Part shown: positions 15,799 through 24,194 of the stretch, in pieces
How the letters are laid out: each line of letters opens with the position of its first letter
Numbering within the stretch: position 1 is the first letter of the stretch
DNA from: Phycisphaerae bacterium
GTDB lineage: Bacteria > Planctomycetota > Phycisphaerae > Sedimentisphaerales > Anaerobacaceae
Length of the DNA: 42,378 nt
Direction of reading: 5' to 3'
Assembly: GCA_030619925.1 (NCBI GenBank)
Contig: JAUXAL010000030.1
Span: 1 to 42,378 of the forward strand
Notes under the pieces: model-generated
What the model was told of the DNA's origin: nothing
The model's database searches: none
The model's input: only the letters and a program-made list of their open reading frames with translations
Translations under genes and position numbers: made by a program

Positions 15799-16857
15799 CT
15801 AAATACTTCTGGCCTTGCCGACGTGCAGGGATGCCATCTGCAAAACCCTGGCCGGTTCCTCCGGCATAGCGGTGCGGGCCGAAAGATAAGCTGATTCAAT
15901 GACGGCCATATCCTTTAGATTCTCTCTGCCGCTGCTGCAAAGCTCGTTTTTATCGGGCAATAATATACTTAAGGCAAAATTCTCCAGCAGTTTGACCATG
16001 CAAACAAGCTGGTCGTCGTCATATTTCAATTCCTCGCTGACCTGTCCGAGACCATCGCTGACGGTCAGCCGGTTCTGGTTGACTGTCAGAATTTTATCTT
16101 TCCCGTAGAGCCTCAAAAATTCCTCTCTCGGACCAATCCCGCCCCGCCGGGACGCTATAAGGTTGCCAATAAAGGTGTCGGCAAATTTCATCGTTACCAC
16201 AGCGGTATCTTCCGCCAAATAAAGCCTCTGCTGCTTGTCCTGAGCCTGGTTGGTGTTTAACGAATAAACCTGCTGTGGCATGCCGAAATTCCACATTATC
16301 TGGTCGACTATCCCGTAACTGTTGTGTAACAGCACTCCCCCGCCGGCCAGCTTCGGGTCGCTCTGCCACCCCTGGTGCGGCTGATCGCCGGCATTGCAAA
16401 AAGCAGTCATCAGGAAAAGCTGTTCGAGCCGGCCTTGCTCCAGAAACTCGCGCAAAGCAAGAAAGCTCCGGGCAAACCGGCCGGGATTAGCAATGGCAAA
16501 TTTTATATCTTCATCTTCACCCAGGCAGACAAATTCCGCCGCCTCTTCAAAATCTCTCGCCGCCGGTGCTAATTTCAGTATATTGAATTTCTTCTTCATC
16601 GCCATCCGGACATACTCATCGCAACTGTGCATACCGGCGGCAACCAGCAGACAATCGAGCCGATTCTGTATTATCAGCTGTCTGTAATCATCAAAGGCGG
16701 CACATTCGTATTCGGCTGCGATTTTCTCAGCAAGGTTCGTATCTTTGTCGGCAACAGCCTGAATCTGGAAATAATCTATCTGCCGGGCTGCTTCGAGCAG
16801 AAGCTGACCATCGGCGTTAAGGCCGAGTACTGCGGTTTGTAATTTACCTTCGCTCAT
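15799..16857 (-). CDS. Divergent Gfo/Idh/MocA-family oxidoreductase
   Basis: A protein of about 352 residues from the ATG at 16857, which has AGGA 9 nt upstream. Layout matches the family: N-terminal Rossmann fold (TAVLGLNADGQ), an FDDYRQLI helix, a lysine in the region of the family's EKP motif (NILKLAPA, K95), and a C-terminal sheet domain with GWQSDPKLAGGGVLLHNSYG and a late Asp. Two features are off-type: the glycine loop reads GLNADG rather than GxGxxG, and EKP reads LKL. NAD(P) binding may be altered; a sugar or inositol dehydrogenase or an assembly/regulatory role are options. Substrate unknown. Confidence 0.8.
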   Translation of the reverse strand: MSEGKLQTAVLGLNADGQLLLEAARQIDYFQIQAVADKDTNLAEKIAAEYECAAFDDYRQLIIQNRLDCLLVAAGMHSCDEYVRMAMKKKFNILKLAPAARDFEEAAEFVCLGEDEDIKFAIANPGRFARSFLALREFLEQGRLEQLFLMTAFCNAGDQPHQGWQSDPKLAGGGVLLHNSYGIVDQIMWNFGMPQQVYSLNTNQAQDKQQRLYLAEDTAVVTMKFADTFIGNLIASRRGGIGPREEFLRLYGKDKILTVNQNRLTVSDGLGQVSEELKYDDDQLVCMVKLLENFALSILLPDKNELCSSGRENLKDMAVIESAYLSARTAMPEEPARVLQMASLHVGKARSI

Positions 16858-16951
16858 ATCCTGATTTCCTGCTTGCGTAATTCTACATTTCTTTTCCAAA
16901 AAAGAAACTACTAAAAAAGTTTATTATTGGGCAAAAAAGGGATGGGTGAGG

Positions 16952-17052
16952 AGTGAGCTAAAGTGAGCTAAAGTGCCTAAAGTGAGCTAAAGTTGGATGG
17001 TGAATGGTGAATGGTGAATCGTTAATGGTGAATGGTAAATGGTAAATCGAAA
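16952..17052. repeat. Partial AAAGTG array (D) followed by ATGGTGA 7-mers
   Basis: Four GTGAGCTAAA/GTGCCTAAA units (about 16952-16994) are followed by eight degenerate copies of a 7-bp unit near ATGGTGA/ATGGTAA (16995-17045). The A-rich core of arrays A-C is absent. It is in the spacer between the nucleoside hydrolase and the oxidoreductase gene. Confidence 0.75.
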
Positions 17053-17117
17053 AGCTGGTTCTTCGCGAGGAGCCCGGGGCTGAAGACCAGCAATCTCCAG
17101 CATTTAGCATGGTCAGG

Positions 17118-18206
17118 TTATTTTGTGAGCAGATCTACCATCATATTCCAGAAGCGTTCCTCATCAATGGCCAAGAGGATGCGGACCTTTTGAGTACCAG
17201 CGGGTCCTTGTTTGTGATAGCCGAGGCTTCGACCATAGTCCAGGTTATAATCTGAATTGACATCGATCCACCGAGTTTCTTCTTCAACAATTAACGCCGG
17301 ATCAATGACAACCGCAGCGGCGATAGTATCCCAAACCAATCGAGTATAGTTAGGATCCTTTTCAAAGCTTGGCCCATACTTTTCCTTAAACATCTTTGTA
17401 ATTGGCGTGTCTACAGCCATAATGCGCTCAAAGAGTTTCTTGTTGAAAGGATATTTCTCACAAACATCTAATCCAACAATGAGTTGGTCAGCAAACCGAG
17501 CCCGAACAGACATTTTGGCCGCCTCCGGATCAAACCACCAATTGAATTCGGCTGACGGGGTTGTATTGCCCGGAGTATCAAACGCTCCACCCATGTACAC
17601 AACCCTCTTTATGAGGGGAATAATCTCTGGGGCCATTCTTATGGCGATTGCCAAGTTCGTACATGGACCTATTGGCATAACAGTAACTTCTCCTGGATTG
17701 GCCTTGATAGTATCAATCAGAAAGTCCACTGCGTGCTTATCCACAGGCTTTATTGTTGGGTCGCTTCCAAATTCCTTGCGATACACGTCAAGATACGATG
17801 CTGGTTCAGCCCTTCCAAAACAGCCGGTATACCTTGATTGACCAAACATCTTCCCCTCAAGTTCCATTGTTTCATAACGCCCTGCTCGAAGTGGATAACG
17901 TATTCCTAAGGCCACCGGAACGTCCGTGCTATTTAGTACCTCAAGTTGACGAAGAGCATATGCTGTCCCCTCTGAAACCCAGGTGTTTCCGGGAACTATC
18001 GTCACACCGAGCAACTCTATATCCGGATGGTTTACGAGCATCATCATCGCCACACCATCGTCATATAAAACGACCATATCGCTATCGAGAATGACCTTCT
18101 CTTTGGCTCCGGCGACGGAAGCCAGAGCCACAAGCAGTACTGTTACTCCAACAAGCACAATCTTGACTGTCGTCAGACAAGTACGGAAGTGTTTCATGGT
18201 AAACAT
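17118..18206 (-). CDS. Exported inosine-uridine-type nucleoside hydrolase
   Basis: A 362-residue protein with a signal peptide (VKIVLVGVTVLLVALASVAGA) and a nucleoside hydrolase domain (PF01156-like), cleaving N-glycosidic bonds of nucleosides outside the cytoplasm. The calcium site is D41-S-D43-x5-D49-D50, the spaced form found in an environmental subfamily; the classical enzymes have DxDxxxDD. Other family segments are VMPIGPCTNLAIAI, YMGGAFDTPGNTTPSAEFNW (Asn and Glu ligands) and VWDTIAAAVVIDP (late Asp). AGGG 8 nt upstream supports this start. No transporter is adjacent, so substrate use is unclear. Confidence 0.88.
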   Translation of the reverse strand: MFTMKHFRTCLTTVKIVLVGVTVLLVALASVAGAKEKVILDSDMVVLYDDGVAMMMLVNHPDIELLGVTIVPGNTWVSEGTAYALRQLEVLNSTDVPVALGIRYPLRAGRYETMELEGKMFGQSRYTGCFGRAEPASYLDVYRKEFGSDPTIKPVDKHAVDFLIDTIKANPGEVTVMPIGPCTNLAIAIRMAPEIIPLIKRVVYMGGAFDTPGNTTPSAEFNWWFDPEAAKMSVRARFADQLIVGLDVCEKYPFNKKLFERIMAVDTPITKMFKEKYGPSFEKDPNYTRLVWDTIAAAVVIDPALIVEEETRWIDVNSDYNLDYGRSLGYHKQGPAGTQKVRILLAIDEERFWNMMVDLLTK

Positions 18207-19230
18207 GGTCTTATCCCTTCTTTCAGTGCTATTCTGAATCCAAGAGGTTCAGGAATATACATGAACTGAGATTTTGCATTTATCCCTGCTTAGCTACGCT
18301 GCTGAGCCTCATTTACGATAGAATATCAAGTCTGTCTTGAAAACGCAAGCTCTCCGGCCACTTTCGCCAAATGCTCTCAGCAGGCTCAGACCAGCTCGGG
18401 ATTTTCTGTAGAATAGCTGTGAGAGGTGTTTTAGCGTTCTAAAATGGCCAAACTCACGCCGAAGGGTATCTGAGGTAGGGACGGGGGATTCTAACGCAAA
18501 TTAGAACGAAAAGAGCGGGTTTTCTTCTCACCATCACCACGCCCACGCTGCAATTGCCGGCAATAATTCGTCGCTCGTCTCTCGTTGCTCGTGGCTACGC
18601 CGAAGGCGAGCGTTGCTCGAATCTCGATACAGACCTCGAAAACATAACTCCGATCAAACAAGATAAACCCGCAGGCTGTGCGTCCCCCGTTGCTACGGGG
18701 ATAGAATAGGGGAAATTTTCTAATCCGTCAAGGAATTTCGTGACTCCCCATGAGATAATTCCTTACTATCTCACGGGATAAACTGCGAAGCGTATCTCAC
18801 CAGAGCCATCCCCAAGCGCCGCGGCAATCTTTTGCGTTATGAGCAGAAAAGGCCATCGGCGTCAAATACGGTATTCTTTGATTTCACTTGATTTCTAATA
18901 ATACATGTGGTACAATGTATAGTTAACTAATGGATTAGAAATAAAAAAAGCGGATAGCGGAGAACGGAAACCAGGATTCATAAATAAACCCTAAGCACCA
19001 ATTCATAACCTCTAAGCAAGCTTGTCCTCGAGCAAAGCGAAGGAATCAAATGTTCAAAATCCTGAATTTTCAAAACAAAATCATAGATAAACTTTTAGTT
19101 TTTCGTTGTTCCGAAATACCAGATACGACATACGATATACGAGATACGATACAATTATGCAAAACAAACCCAATTCGCTTAAGGCCCAAATAAATGCAAA
19201 CTCACTTGTAATAAAGGATTATGAAAATAA
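18207..19230. other. 1-kb non-coding, repeat-rich region
   Basis: No gene is supported. Structures seen: TTCTAA-CGCAAA-TTAGAA near 18491, TTTTAGCGTTCTAAAA near 18430, CCCCGT-TGCT-ACGGGG near 18690, 7-mers around GCTCGTT/TTGCTCG (about 18566-18628), and tandem ATACGA-type 7-8-mers (19121-19152). From 19157 a short frame reads MQNKPNSLKAQI and then KDYEN; I recall similar peptides from interspersed repeats of Phycisphaerae and treat it as repeat, not a gene. No tRNA-like fold was recognised. Confidence 0.6.
18888..18916 (+). promoter_or_regulatory. Sigma-70-like promoter without an obvious gene
   Basis: TTGATT and TACAAT are separated by exactly 17 nt. The first downstream gene is the AP2-domain gene more than 300 nt away, so this could start an untranslated or long-leader transcript, or be chance in AT-rich DNA. 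Confidence 0.3.
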
Positions 19231-19455
19231 ATGGCAGCGGAAAGTCAGGAAAAACAAAGCCAAAGAGGAAAGCACAGTTCAAAATATAAAGGTGTGATCA
19301 GGGTCAAAAGAGACAGAAAGTGGCAGGCAACGATACAGGCGAACAGAAGAAAAATATCCCTTGGTGCATTTGATGATGAAGTCGAAGCGGCCGTCGCTTA
19401 TGACCGCAAGGCCAAAGAGCTCTTCGGCGAATTCGCATATCTGAATTTTCCATAA
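19231..19455 (+). CDS. Stand-alone AP2-domain protein
   Basis: A 74-residue protein made almost only of one AP2/ERF DNA-binding domain: SKYKGVIRVKRDRKWQATIQ, then KISLGAFDDEVEAAVAYD and ELFGEFAYLNFP. AP2 domains in bacteria mostly occur as C-terminal parts of HNH homing endonucleases; no HNH motif is found here. The first 15 or so residues (MAAESQEKQSQRGK) overlap, in another frame, a repeat-like stretch (19157-19290), so the domain may have been cut from a larger gene and given a new start there. No clear ribosome binding site. It could be a small DNA-binding protein or a remnant. Confidence 0.78.
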   Translation: MAAESQEKQSQRGKHSSKYKGVIRVKRDRKWQATIQANRRKISLGAFDDEVEAAVAYDRKAKELFGEFAYLNFP

Positions 19456-19583
19456 CCGCAGATTACACAGATTAAAAAAAGGATTAACACGGACTGACGC
19501 AGATTAACACCGATTGGTGAATGGTGAATCGCAAATCGAAAATCTAACCAGATTCCTTTATGATTATTTTTTATTTATTTTTA

Positions 19584-19613
19584 TTGACACCTGCTCAATT
19601 CTGCTTGTATAAT
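19584..19613 (+). promoter_or_regulatory. Strong promoter of the cold-shock gene
   Basis: Consensus TTGACA (19584-19589) and TATAAT (19608-19613) have an 18-nt spacer. It is followed by a leader of about 95 nt before the GTG start. Confidence 0.85.
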
Positions 19614-19619
19614 AAGTAT

Positions 19620-19714
19620 TCGTTGGGTATATTCTCACGTCTCTCAAGAATATTCTCCTGAAAAAAACCGAGAGACACAATTTATGGCCATTAACAGGCC
19701 GAAGGAGTACAGTA
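19620..19714 (+). promoter_or_regulatory. Structured 5' leader of the cold-shock mRNA
   Basis: The leader contains a long-range stem GTCTCTC (19639-19645) / GAGAGAC (19670-19676) and, just before the GAAGGAG ribosome binding site, a small GGCC-ATTAACA-GGCC hairpin. Long structured leaders control cspA-type genes by temperature in other bacteria; a similar role here is inference. Confidence 0.5.
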
Positions 19715-19918
19715 GTGAGTACAGGTACAGTAAAATGGTTTAATGGGAACAAAGGCTTTGGGTTTATCACGCCCGATGACGCCGGCGATGATTTGTTCGT
19801 TCATCACTCGGAAATCAAGACGAGCGGCTACGCCAATCTTGAGGAAGGCCAGAAGGTGGAGTTCGAGGTCGGGCAGGGCAAAAAAGGTCCTTGTGCGACC
19901 AACGTAATCCCTGTTTAA
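19715..19918 (+). CDS. csp: Cold-shock protein, CspA family
   Basis: A 67-residue OB-fold nucleic acid chaperone. It shows [19 protein letters not shown] (RNP1) and DLFVHHSEI (RNP2), full length for the family. The GTG start is set by GAAGGAG 7 nt upstream. The consensus promoter, leader and following hairpin indicate a monocistronic, strongly expressed gene. Confidence 0.96.
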   Translation: MSTGTVKWFNGNKGFGFITPDDAGDDLFVHHSEIKTSGYANLEEGQKVEFEVGQGKKGPCATNVIPV

Positions 19919-19944
19919 TTCGAAGCAAAACACCTGAAAAACCA

Positions 19945-19971
19945 ACGGGCTCCGCTCAAACCGGGGCCCGT
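19945..19971 (+). terminator. Hairpin after the cold-shock gene
   Basis: ACGGGCTCC pairs with GGGGCCCGT over 9 bp with one G-T wobble, around a 9-nt loop. It is followed by CTCATTTTA, a weak T tract. Confidence 0.6.
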
Positions 19972-20079
19972 CTCATTTTAACACTTACCCCCAATCTTTA
20001 ATCAGAACGAACGCCGTTCCAATCACAAAACATCGAATCGTGAGCTTCTCAATCGTCTCCATACGTGTACGTCCTGTTT

Positions 20080-20724
20080 CTATGTCCGCACTTCGGATTC
20101 CCCGCGTCTGGCCAGCTCGCCGAGCTTGCCGAGGCATAATTGCGACCACGTCTCCAGAGTATCCCGGAGCTGCTGCAATTCACCAAGACTCATGAACGCC
20201 ATCTGGGTTATCATCTGTTCCCGCTTGCTGACCTGGGCTGAGTCCAAAACCCAGAGGTGGACAATTCCGAGGTGAACGCTTCCAACCTCGTTGGAATCGT
20301 CATTGAGCAGACCGACAATGCTGTCAGTGTGATTTGCTTCTACACTAACTTCCTCAGCCACTTCACGCTCAACGGCAGTGCGGTACATCTCGCGGAAATC
20401 CGTATCGAACAAGGGCACTTCATCATCGACGGGATTTATATGGCCTCCTATGCCGATAGACCTGTTGCCGACCAGCCGCGTCTCCCCGGCCCGCTTGCCT
20501 CGCACATAGCTGAGGTACTTGCCGTGATAGGTCATGATCACGTAGGGAATCAACTGCTTATAGGCAGGGTCTGCTTCAGCCTGCGGCCTCGGCATAAAGC
20601 CCGGAACGCCCGGAGCGAACAGCTTGGGCAGATAGCGGTCGGTATCCAGCGTAAACCCGTGGAACATCCCCGCCTGCTCGACGACTTTTCGCTCGACAAC
20701 CAGCACCCGTTCTTCCTGCGCCAC
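20080..20724 (-). CDS. Nudix hydrolase-like protein
   Basis: A protein of 214 residues using the GTG at 20724, which follows AAGGAGT by a good spacing; a longer ATG frame from 20784 has no such site. The centre carries a Nudix box: GIGGHINPVDDE, then REMYRTAVEREVAEEVSV, with REVAEEV as the metal-binding helix. It is followed by GSVHLGIVHLWVLD. An extended N-terminal part (LFAPGVPGFMPRPQAEADPA) is seen in similar 'phosphoesterase' annotations. The substrate is not predictable. It follows glyA in the same direction and may be cotranscribed. Confidence 0.82.
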   Translation of the reverse strand: MAQEERVLVVERKVVEQAGMFHGFTLDTDRYLPKLFAPGVPGFMPRPQAEADPAYKQLIPYVIMTYHGKYLSYVRGKRAGETRLVGNRSIGIGGHINPVDDEVPLFDTDFREMYRTAVEREVAEEVSVEANHTDSIVGLLNDDSNEVGSVHLGIVHLWVLDSAQVSKREQMITQMAFMSLGELQQLRDTLETWSQLCLGKLGELARRGESEVRT

Positions 20725-20785
20725 GCTGTTACTCCTTTTTCGTAGCTTGCCAAGCTCGTCCTCACGCCAGCCGGTTATCCACAAC

Positions 20786-22096
20786 TTAAAACAACCACGG
20801 CGTTAGGTCGTTTGCGGCTTGTAGCATCTGTGGATTATTCTTATTCGGTATGATGAAGTGCTCCGGCACTGCAAATTGCGAGGACAAGAGCAAAACTTCC
20901 TTGCCGACCTCCTCGATTACCGACTCATTGTCGATATTTTCGGCCACTTTGTTTATAAAGCCGGCGATTTGCCTGGCCTGCTCTTCTTTCATTCCCCGCG
21001 TGGTAATTGCCGGCGTGCCTAAACGTAATCCGCTGGGATTAGATGGATGGGCCGGGTCTAAAGGCGTCGTGTTATAATTGGTAACGATCCTTGCCCTGTC
21101 CAGCGCCTTTGCCAGTTTTTTGCCGAGGATGTTTTTGTTCCGCAGGTCGATTAAGATTAAATGATTATCGGTTCCGCCGGATGAAAGGTTGAATCCGTAT
21201 TCGAGCAGCTTTTCAGCCAAGGCTTTTGCGTTTTTGACTATCTGCTTTGCGTAAGCGACAAACTCCGGCGTATCGGCCTCAGCCATTGCCACCGCGATAG
21301 CGGTCAGTGTGTGCATATGCGGACCGCCCTGCAAACCTGGGAAAACCGCTCTGTCTACCTTTTCTGCGTGTTCGGCCTTGCACAGTAACATCCCGCCGCG
21401 AGGCCCACGCAGCGTCTTATGTGACGTGGTTGAGACTATGTCGGCGTAGGGCACGGGACTTTTGTGTATGCCGGCCACAACAAGACCTGCAACGTGAGCT
21501 ATATCGCTGACATGGTATGCGCCTACGTCTTTGGCTATCCGGCCGAATATTTCAAAGTCAATCTCCCTCGGATATGCTGTGGCGCCGGAGATGATGACTT
21601 TGGGACGGTGTTTTTTGGCGAGCTCTTCAATCCGGTTATAGTCAAATCTGCCGGTATCAGGGTTGACTGTATATTGGACGGAATTAAATATTCTGCTTGT
21701 GACGCTGACCTTCCAGCCGTGTGTGAGGTGTCCGCCATGTGGAAGCGACAGGCCCATAATCGTATCGCCCGGCTTAATCAGCGCCAGATATGCGGCCCAA
21801 TTGGCGATTGAGCCGGAGTAGGGCTGGACGTTGGCGTGGGCGGCCTTGAACAGTTTCCTTACCCGGCCCCGCGCCATCTTCTCGATAAGGTCGGTTACCT
21901 GCTGGCCTTCATAGTATCGCTGGCCGGGGTAACCCTCGGCGTATTTGTTGGTAAGACAGCTTCCGCTGGCCAACATTACGGCCCTGGATACATAGTTCTC
22001 CGAGGGGATAAGGCGAATTGAGCCGCTCTGGCGTGCCTTTTCCTGCCGTATAAGCTCATAAATCTGCGGGTCATACTGTTCAAGAGCATTTACCAT
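20786..22096 (-). CDS. glyA: Serine hydroxymethyltransferase
   Basis: PLP enzyme that converts serine and tetrahydrofolate to glycine and methylene-tetrahydrofolate. The 436-residue protein has the full family pattern: LIPSENYVSRAV, NKYAEGYPGQRYYEG, NVQPYSGS, HVSDIAHVAGLV and the PLP lysine in TTSHKTLRGPRGG. GGGAGG upstream supports the ATG. The C-terminal tail beyond the usual end (about 15 residues, HFIIPNKNNPQML) is slightly extended. The Nudix gene follows. Confidence 0.96.
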   Translation of the reverse strand: MVNALEQYDPQIYELIRQEKARQSGSIRLIPSENYVSRAVMLASGSCLTNKYAEGYPGQRYYEGQQVTDLIEKMARGRVRKLFKAAHANVQPYSGSIANWAAYLALIKPGDTIMGLSLPHGGHLTHGWKVSVTSRIFNSVQYTVNPDTGRFDYNRIEELAKKHRPKVIISGATAYPREIDFEIFGRIAKDVGAYHVSDIAHVAGLVVAGIHKSPVPYADIVSTTSHKTLRGPRGGMLLCKAEHAEKVDRAVFPGLQGGPHMHTLTAIAVAMAEADTPEFVAYAKQIVKNAKALAEKLLEYGFNLSSGGTDNHLILIDLRNKNILGKKLAKALDRARIVTNYNTTPLDPAHPSNPSGLRLGTPAITTRGMKEEQARQIAGFINKVAENIDNESVIEEVGKEVLLLSSQFAVPEHFIIPNKNNPQMLQAANDLTPWLF

Positions 22097-22244
22097 ATTT
22101 GTTCCTCCCTAAACGATTTTGTTTGAGATGTTTTATAGCACAGCGGCACTTTTTATACAAGTATTTATTTGTTGACAAATTTTAGCCCGAGATTACCATA
22201 AGCCGGTTGAATAATATATCAGAAAAGGAATTCGGTAAGAACGT

Positions 22245-23633
22245 ATGCCAGAAGAAGATATTCAGACGGCCAAGGGCAAGGCCTTCTTCGAGAAAGCTCA
22301 TAAAGTAGCCGAGTCGAGCAATTTCGACTACGCTATCGATATGTACCTTGAGGGTTTGCGCTACACCCCGGAAGCGATTGAGCAAGGGCATCTGCCGCTC
22401 TGTGAATTGGCTCTACAACGGCAGGGAAAAGGTGGCAAGAAGCCTTCGGTGATGGAGAGAATGAAGCGTCTGGGGGGTAAAACACCGCTTGAGCAGATGC
22501 TTAACGCCGAATACCTTTTCGCAAAGGACCCCGGCCATTTGCCGTATGCAAAGGCGATGCTGAAAGCTGCGGTGGCAGGCGATTATAGGAGAACGGCTGA
22601 CTGGATTGCCAACTTGATATTCCAGACAAACAACGCCGCCAAGAAACCATCGGTGCGAACATATATCCTGCTAAAAGATTCCTATGCGGCCCTGGGCCAG
22701 TTCGACAAAGCAGTCGCGGCGTGCCAACGTGCGGCCAGACTTAAGCCCGATGACGGAGAATTGGCAGATGAGTATAAGAACCTCTCAGCCGAACTGACTA
22801 TGGCCAGAGGTAAATATGACACGGAGGGGGATTTCAGGAAATCTATCAAGGACCGCGAGTGGCAGGAAAAACTTCAAGCCCAGGCCAGTATCGTCAAGAC
22901 CGAGGATTACCGCCTCAAGGCGGTTGAAGATGCCAGAAGCAAAATAGCGCAGAACCCGGACCTGCCGGCGAATATATTTAATTTGGCCGATGCCCTCTCG
23001 GACATGGAAAACGATAAGGACGAAAATGATGCGATAGCACTGCTGGAAAACACCCATAAAGCTAAAAAAGATTTTAGTTTTAAACAGCGGGCAGGTCTGC
23101 TAAGGATAAAACAGCTCAGACGAAAAATACGAGAGGCAAAAACAGCTCTTGAGACTAAGCCGGATGACGCACAAGCCAAGGCCGGACTCGAAGAATTGTC
23201 GGCCCAGTTAAACAATACCGAATTGGAACATTACCGTCTCTGTGTGGAGAACTATCCGACCGACCTGCATGCCAAGTATGAATATGGTGTTCGTCTGGTT
23301 GGCAATGAAAAGTATAACGAGGCGATACCTTTCTTCCAGGAGGCCCAAAAAGACCCAAGACGAAAGATTGCGGCGATGGGTAAAATCGGCTTCTGCTTTT
23401 TTATGAAGGGCTGGCTTGCAGATGCAATCGACGTTTTTACCAGGGCGATAAACTCCTACGAGATAAAGGACGACACCGTCGGCAAAGAATTGCGGTATAA
23501 CCTGGGCCGTGTTTACCAGGAGCAGGGTGATGCGGACAAGGCGCTGGAAATCTATCGCAAAATCGCCCAAGTTGATTTTACATTCAAAGATGTCAGCCAG
23601 CGAGTAGAGAAACTCAGAAGCATTGACAATTGA
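22245..23633 (+). CDS. TPR-repeat protein
   Basis: A 462-residue, charged, soluble protein with tetratricopeptide repeats at the N-terminus (NFDYAIDMYLEGLRYTPEA), in the middle (YAALGQFDKAVAACQRAARL) and at the C-terminus (EKYNEAIPFFQEA; GRVYQEQGDADKALEIYRKI), with a helical, coiled-coil-like section between about residues 185 and 315. There is no signal peptide. Probably a protein-interaction scaffold; a specific role is not evident. It lies upstream of rpsT in the same direction. Confidence 0.85.
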   Translation: MPEEDIQTAKGKAFFEKAHKVAESSNFDYAIDMYLEGLRYTPEAIEQGHLPLCELALQRQGKGGKKPSVMERMKRLGGKTPLEQMLNAEYLFAKDPGHLPYAKAMLKAAVAGDYRRTADWIANLIFQTNNAAKKPSVRTYILLKDSYAALGQFDKAVAACQRAARLKPDDGELADEYKNLSAELTMARGKYDTEGDFRKSIKDREWQEKLQAQASIVKTEDYRLKAVEDARSKIAQNPDLPANIFNLADALSDMENDKDENDAIALLENTHKAKKDFSFKQRAGLLRIKQLRRKIREAKTALETKPDDAQAKAGLEELSAQLNNTELEHYRLCVENYPTDLHAKYEYGVRLVGNEKYNEAIPFFQEAQKDPRRKIAAMGKIGFCFFMKGWLADAIDVFTRAINSYEIKDDTVGKELRYNLGRVYQEQGDADKALEIYRKIAQVDFTFKDVSQRVEKLRSIDN

Positions 23634-23715
23634 CTATTGAATATCGACTATCGAAAGAAAAAACAAACACCGTTTCCTAAACAATAGACAATAGTAAATA
23701 GCAAATAATAAATGG
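23625..23715. repeat. Degenerate GACTATTGA-type tandem repeats
   Basis: Around the end of the TPR gene and up to rpsT, short units such as GACAATT, GACTATTGA, ATATCGACTATCG and AACAATAGACAATAGTAAATAG follow one another. Same style as the other 7-9-bp degenerate arrays. Confidence 0.5.
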
Positions 23716-23723
23716 AGATTATA

Positions 23724-23984
23724 GTGGTACATTCGTTATCAGCCAAAAAAAGAGTCAGACAAAACACCAAAAGAAGAACGATTAATCGCGCACGCAAAAG
23801 CCAGGTCAAGACGCAAACCAAGCATTTTGAGGCGGCCCTGGCCAGTGGTGATGCTGAAGCAGCGAGTGAACAGCTCCGGCTTGTCGCCCAAAAGCTGGAC
23901 AAGACCGCCGCCAAAAGCACAATGCACAAAAAAACCGCTGCACGAAAAAAATCACGCCTCGCCAAGAAACTAAAAGCCCTTTAG
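23724..23984 (+). CDS. rpsT: 30S ribosomal protein S20
   Basis: Small basic 16S rRNA-binding protein, 86 residues. HSLSAKKRVRQNTKRRTINR and KSTMHKKTAARKKSRLAKKL match the family. The start is the GTG at 23724: GGAG lies 6 nt upstream and the family normally begins MxHSxSAKKR; an ATG four codons earlier overlaps this ribosome binding site. Confidence 0.95.
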   Translation: MVHSLSAKKRVRQNTKRRTINRARKSQVKTQTKHFEAALASGDAEAASEQLRLVAQKLDKTAAKSTMHKKTAARKKSRLAKKLKAL

Positions 23985-24000
23985 GCGAGGACAGGATAAC

Positions 24001-24194
24001 AGGATTATCTTGTTAATCCCGTCCAAAAAAAGAAAGTTGAACCGAACCAGCCCTGCTTCGCGCGAGGGTACGCAGGATAGAACGGCTGGACTCGGACGCC
24101 GCGTACGCGGCGCTGGTGAGCTTAACGTCTTGGCGAAACCTTTAATCCCGGTAGGTCACAGCCACGATCAATAAAGCTCACATAGGTCGCTATC
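24001..24194. other. Convergent spacer with palindromes
   Basis: Between rpsT and the convergent NuoL-like gene: GGATAACAGGATTATC-type repeats, a nested stem CCAGCC(CTGC...GCAGG)GGCTGG around 24048-24089, and a perfect 16-nt palindrome CGCCGCGTACGCGGCG (24097-24112). No coding content seen. Confidence 0.55.

Noticed and set aside
16952-17052. CRISPR array
   Set aside because: Units are 7-10 bp and directly adjacent without spacers; no cas genes occur in the window.
18888-19020. Possible small RNA after the TTGATT/TACAAT promoter
   Set aside because: No stable fold or terminator follows; a promoter-like match alone in AT-rich DNA is weak evidence.
19106-19297. Small ORF reading NKPNSLKAQ and KDYEN
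   Set aside because: It resembles repeat-derived peptides, overlaps the AP2 gene and an ATACGA tandem array, and has no ribosome binding site.
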